Assembly: GCA_946479505.1 (NCBI GenBank)
Contig: CAMLGC010000066.1
Location: 1 to 13,998 of the forward strand
Source of the DNA: an uncultured Sphingomonadaceae bacterium
Lineage (GTDB): Bacteria > Pseudomonadota > Alphaproteobacteria > Sphingomonadales > Sphingomonadaceae
DNA length: 13,998 nucleotides
Direction: 5' to 3'
Below the pieces are notes generated by a model that saw nothing but the letters and a program-made list of their open reading frames with translations, was not told where the DNA came from and searched no databases. The translations under genes and the position numbers were made by a program. Position 1 is the first letter of the stretch; each line of letters starts with the position of its first letter. Shown one piece after another: positions 13,001 to 13,998 of the stretch.

Positions 13001-13998
13001 ATGAGCCTCTGGACCTCCGCCGAGATCGCCGCTGCGACGGTCGGGACCGCATCCGCCGATTTCGACGTGAACGGCGTCACCTTCGATTCGCGCGAGATCC
13101 GACCGGGCGATCTCTTCATCGCGCTCAAGGGCGAGGCGACCGACGGGCATCGCTTCCTCGATTCCGCCTTCGACCGGGGAGCAGCGGGTGCGGTGGTCAG
13201 CGTCGCGACGCCGCACCCGCATGTGCTCGTCGACGACACCACCGTCGCGCTCGATGCGCTCGGGCGCGCGGCGCGGGCGCGAACCGGGGCGGCGATCGTC
13301 GGCGTAACCGGCTCGGTAGGGAAGACGGGAACCAAGGAGGCGCTGTTCGCGGCGCTCGACCGGTTCGAAGCGGGACAGGCGCACCGTTCGGTCAAGAGCT
13401 ACAACAACCATACGGGCGTGCCCTTGAGCCTCGCGCGGATGCCGGCGAAAAGCCGCTTCGGCGTGTTCGAGATGGGGATGAACCACGCCGGCGAGCTTGC
13501 GCGACTGACCCGACTGGTGCGGCCGCACATCGCGATCGTGACCGCGATCGCGCCGGCACACACCGCCTTCTTTCCCGACGAATCGGCGATTGCCGATGCA
13601 AAGGGCGAAATCTTCGAAGGGCTCGAGCCGGGCGGCACGGCGATCGTCCCTTATGACAGTCCGCACCGCGACCGGTTGATCGCCGCAGCGCAGCCGCATG
13701 CCGGCCGTATCGTCACCTTCGGGCTCGATCGCGGCGCCGACGTGCATGCGATCGAGATGATGCGCACGCCGACGGGCGGCACCTTCGTCACCGCGCGGCT
13801 CGGGGAGGACGAGCTGAGCTACACGCTCTCGCAGCCCGGCGCGCATTGGGTGTCGAACAGCCTCGCGGTGCTCGCGGCGGTGCAGGCGGCGGGCGGCGAC
13901 CTGGCAATGGCGGGGCTCGCGCTCGCCGAATTGGGCGGGCTGCCCGGGCGCGGATTACGGTTCATAGCGAATGTCGGTGGCGGCGAGGCGCTCGAAGC
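13001..13998 (+). CDS. murF: UDP-N-acetylmuramoyl-tripeptide--D-alanyl-D-alanine ligase, C-terminus cut by the window edge
   Basis: The first 332 codons are present and the frame is open to the window end. MurF adds D-Ala-D-Ala to UDP-MurNAc-tripeptide, the last cytoplasmic step of the precursor. The N-terminal domain has VTFDSREIRPGDLFIALKGEATDGHRF (about 26-52). The ATP loop is GVTGSVGKTGTKE (101-113), with S-V-G where many homologues have S-N-G; I recall the SVG form as usual in Alphaproteobacteria. KSYNNHTGVPLSLARMP (132-148) and FEMGMNHAGE (156-165) are family signatures, and K201 in DAKGEIFEGL is the probable carbamylated Lys. ATG 13001 has GGAGG 6 nt upstream (12990-12994), at the edge of the REP-like repeat. 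Unlike the preceding dcw genes it does not overlap its neighbour; 133 nt separate it from murE. Confidence 0.95.
   Translation, partial: MSLWTSAEIAAATVGTASADFDVNGVTFDSREIRPGDLFIALKGEATDGHRFLDSAFDRGAAGAVVSVATPHPHVLVDDTTVALDALGRAARARTGAAIVGVTGSVGKTGTKEALFAALDRFEAGQAHRSVKSYNNHTGVPLSLARMPAKSRFGVFEMGMNHAGELARLTRLVRPHIAIVTAIAPAHTAFFPDESAIADAKGEIFEGLEPGGTAIVPYDSPHRDRLIAAAQPHAGRIVTFGLDRGADVHAIEMMRTPTGGTFVTARLGEDELSYTLSQPGAHWVSNSLAVLAAVQAAGGDLAMAGLALAELGGLPGRGLRFIANVGGGEALE

Noticed and set aside
9353..13395. Very long minus-strand open frames opposite ftsL-ftsI (9353-11356) and ftsI-murF (11284-13395)
   Set aside because: They lie opposite genes with complete family motifs, encode Arg-, His- and Asp-rich sequence without recognisable domains, and are typical antisense shadows in GC-rich DNA.

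Overview
The window is GC-rich chromosomal DNA from an alphaproteobacterium, most likely a member of the Sphingomonadales. That placement is an inference from protein resemblance (MraZ, CysK, MurF, Aat tail), from an NDUFA12-type complex I accessory subunit, which is typical of Alphaproteobacteria, and from a REP-like CCGCTTGCGG repeat in the murE-murF gap. No phage, IS element, CRISPR array, tRNA or rRNA is visible.

Left part (1-5107). A fatty-acyl-AMP ligase-type gene runs leftward off the window. Divergent from it is a rightward series: recX, a two-domain cold shock protein, a DUF192 lipoprotein, the NDUFA12-like protein and a DUF2155 protein. Leftward aat (N-end-rule aminoacyl transferase) faces this series, and its 3' end overlaps the 3' end of the DUF2155 gene antisense by 226 nt, with both frames coding.

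Middle part (5051-7237). A leftward lipoprotein that looks like a MliC-type lysozyme inhibitor ends in a clear intrinsic terminator. A probable 54-residue membrane protein with a TTG start lies upstream of it on the same strand. Rightward cysK follows after an AT-rich divergent region that carries an imperfect palindrome, and then a short membrane-anchored Pro/Thr-rich protein.

Right part (7238-13998). This is the start of the division and cell wall (dcw) cluster: mraZ-rsmH-ftsL-ftsI-murE-murF, with murF cut by the window end. The first five genes are joined by four-base stop/start overlaps. A gap of about 133 bp between murE and murF is filled by a REP-like inverted repeat pair that also appears to supply the murF ribosome binding site. 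Before mraZ lie about 280 bp of hairpin-rich non-coding DNA, a five-codon open frame with a near-ideal Shine-Dalgarno sequence, and a promoter (TTGGCA-17-TATTAG) overlapped by four CCCC boxes spaced exactly 10 bp. I read these boxes as the MraZ autorepression operator.

Nothing here is a clearly new multi-gene system. The best leads are the MraZ operator/promoter layout, the structured segment before mraZ, the aat/DUF2155 antisense overlap, the REP element inside the dcw operon and the small TTG-start membrane protein.
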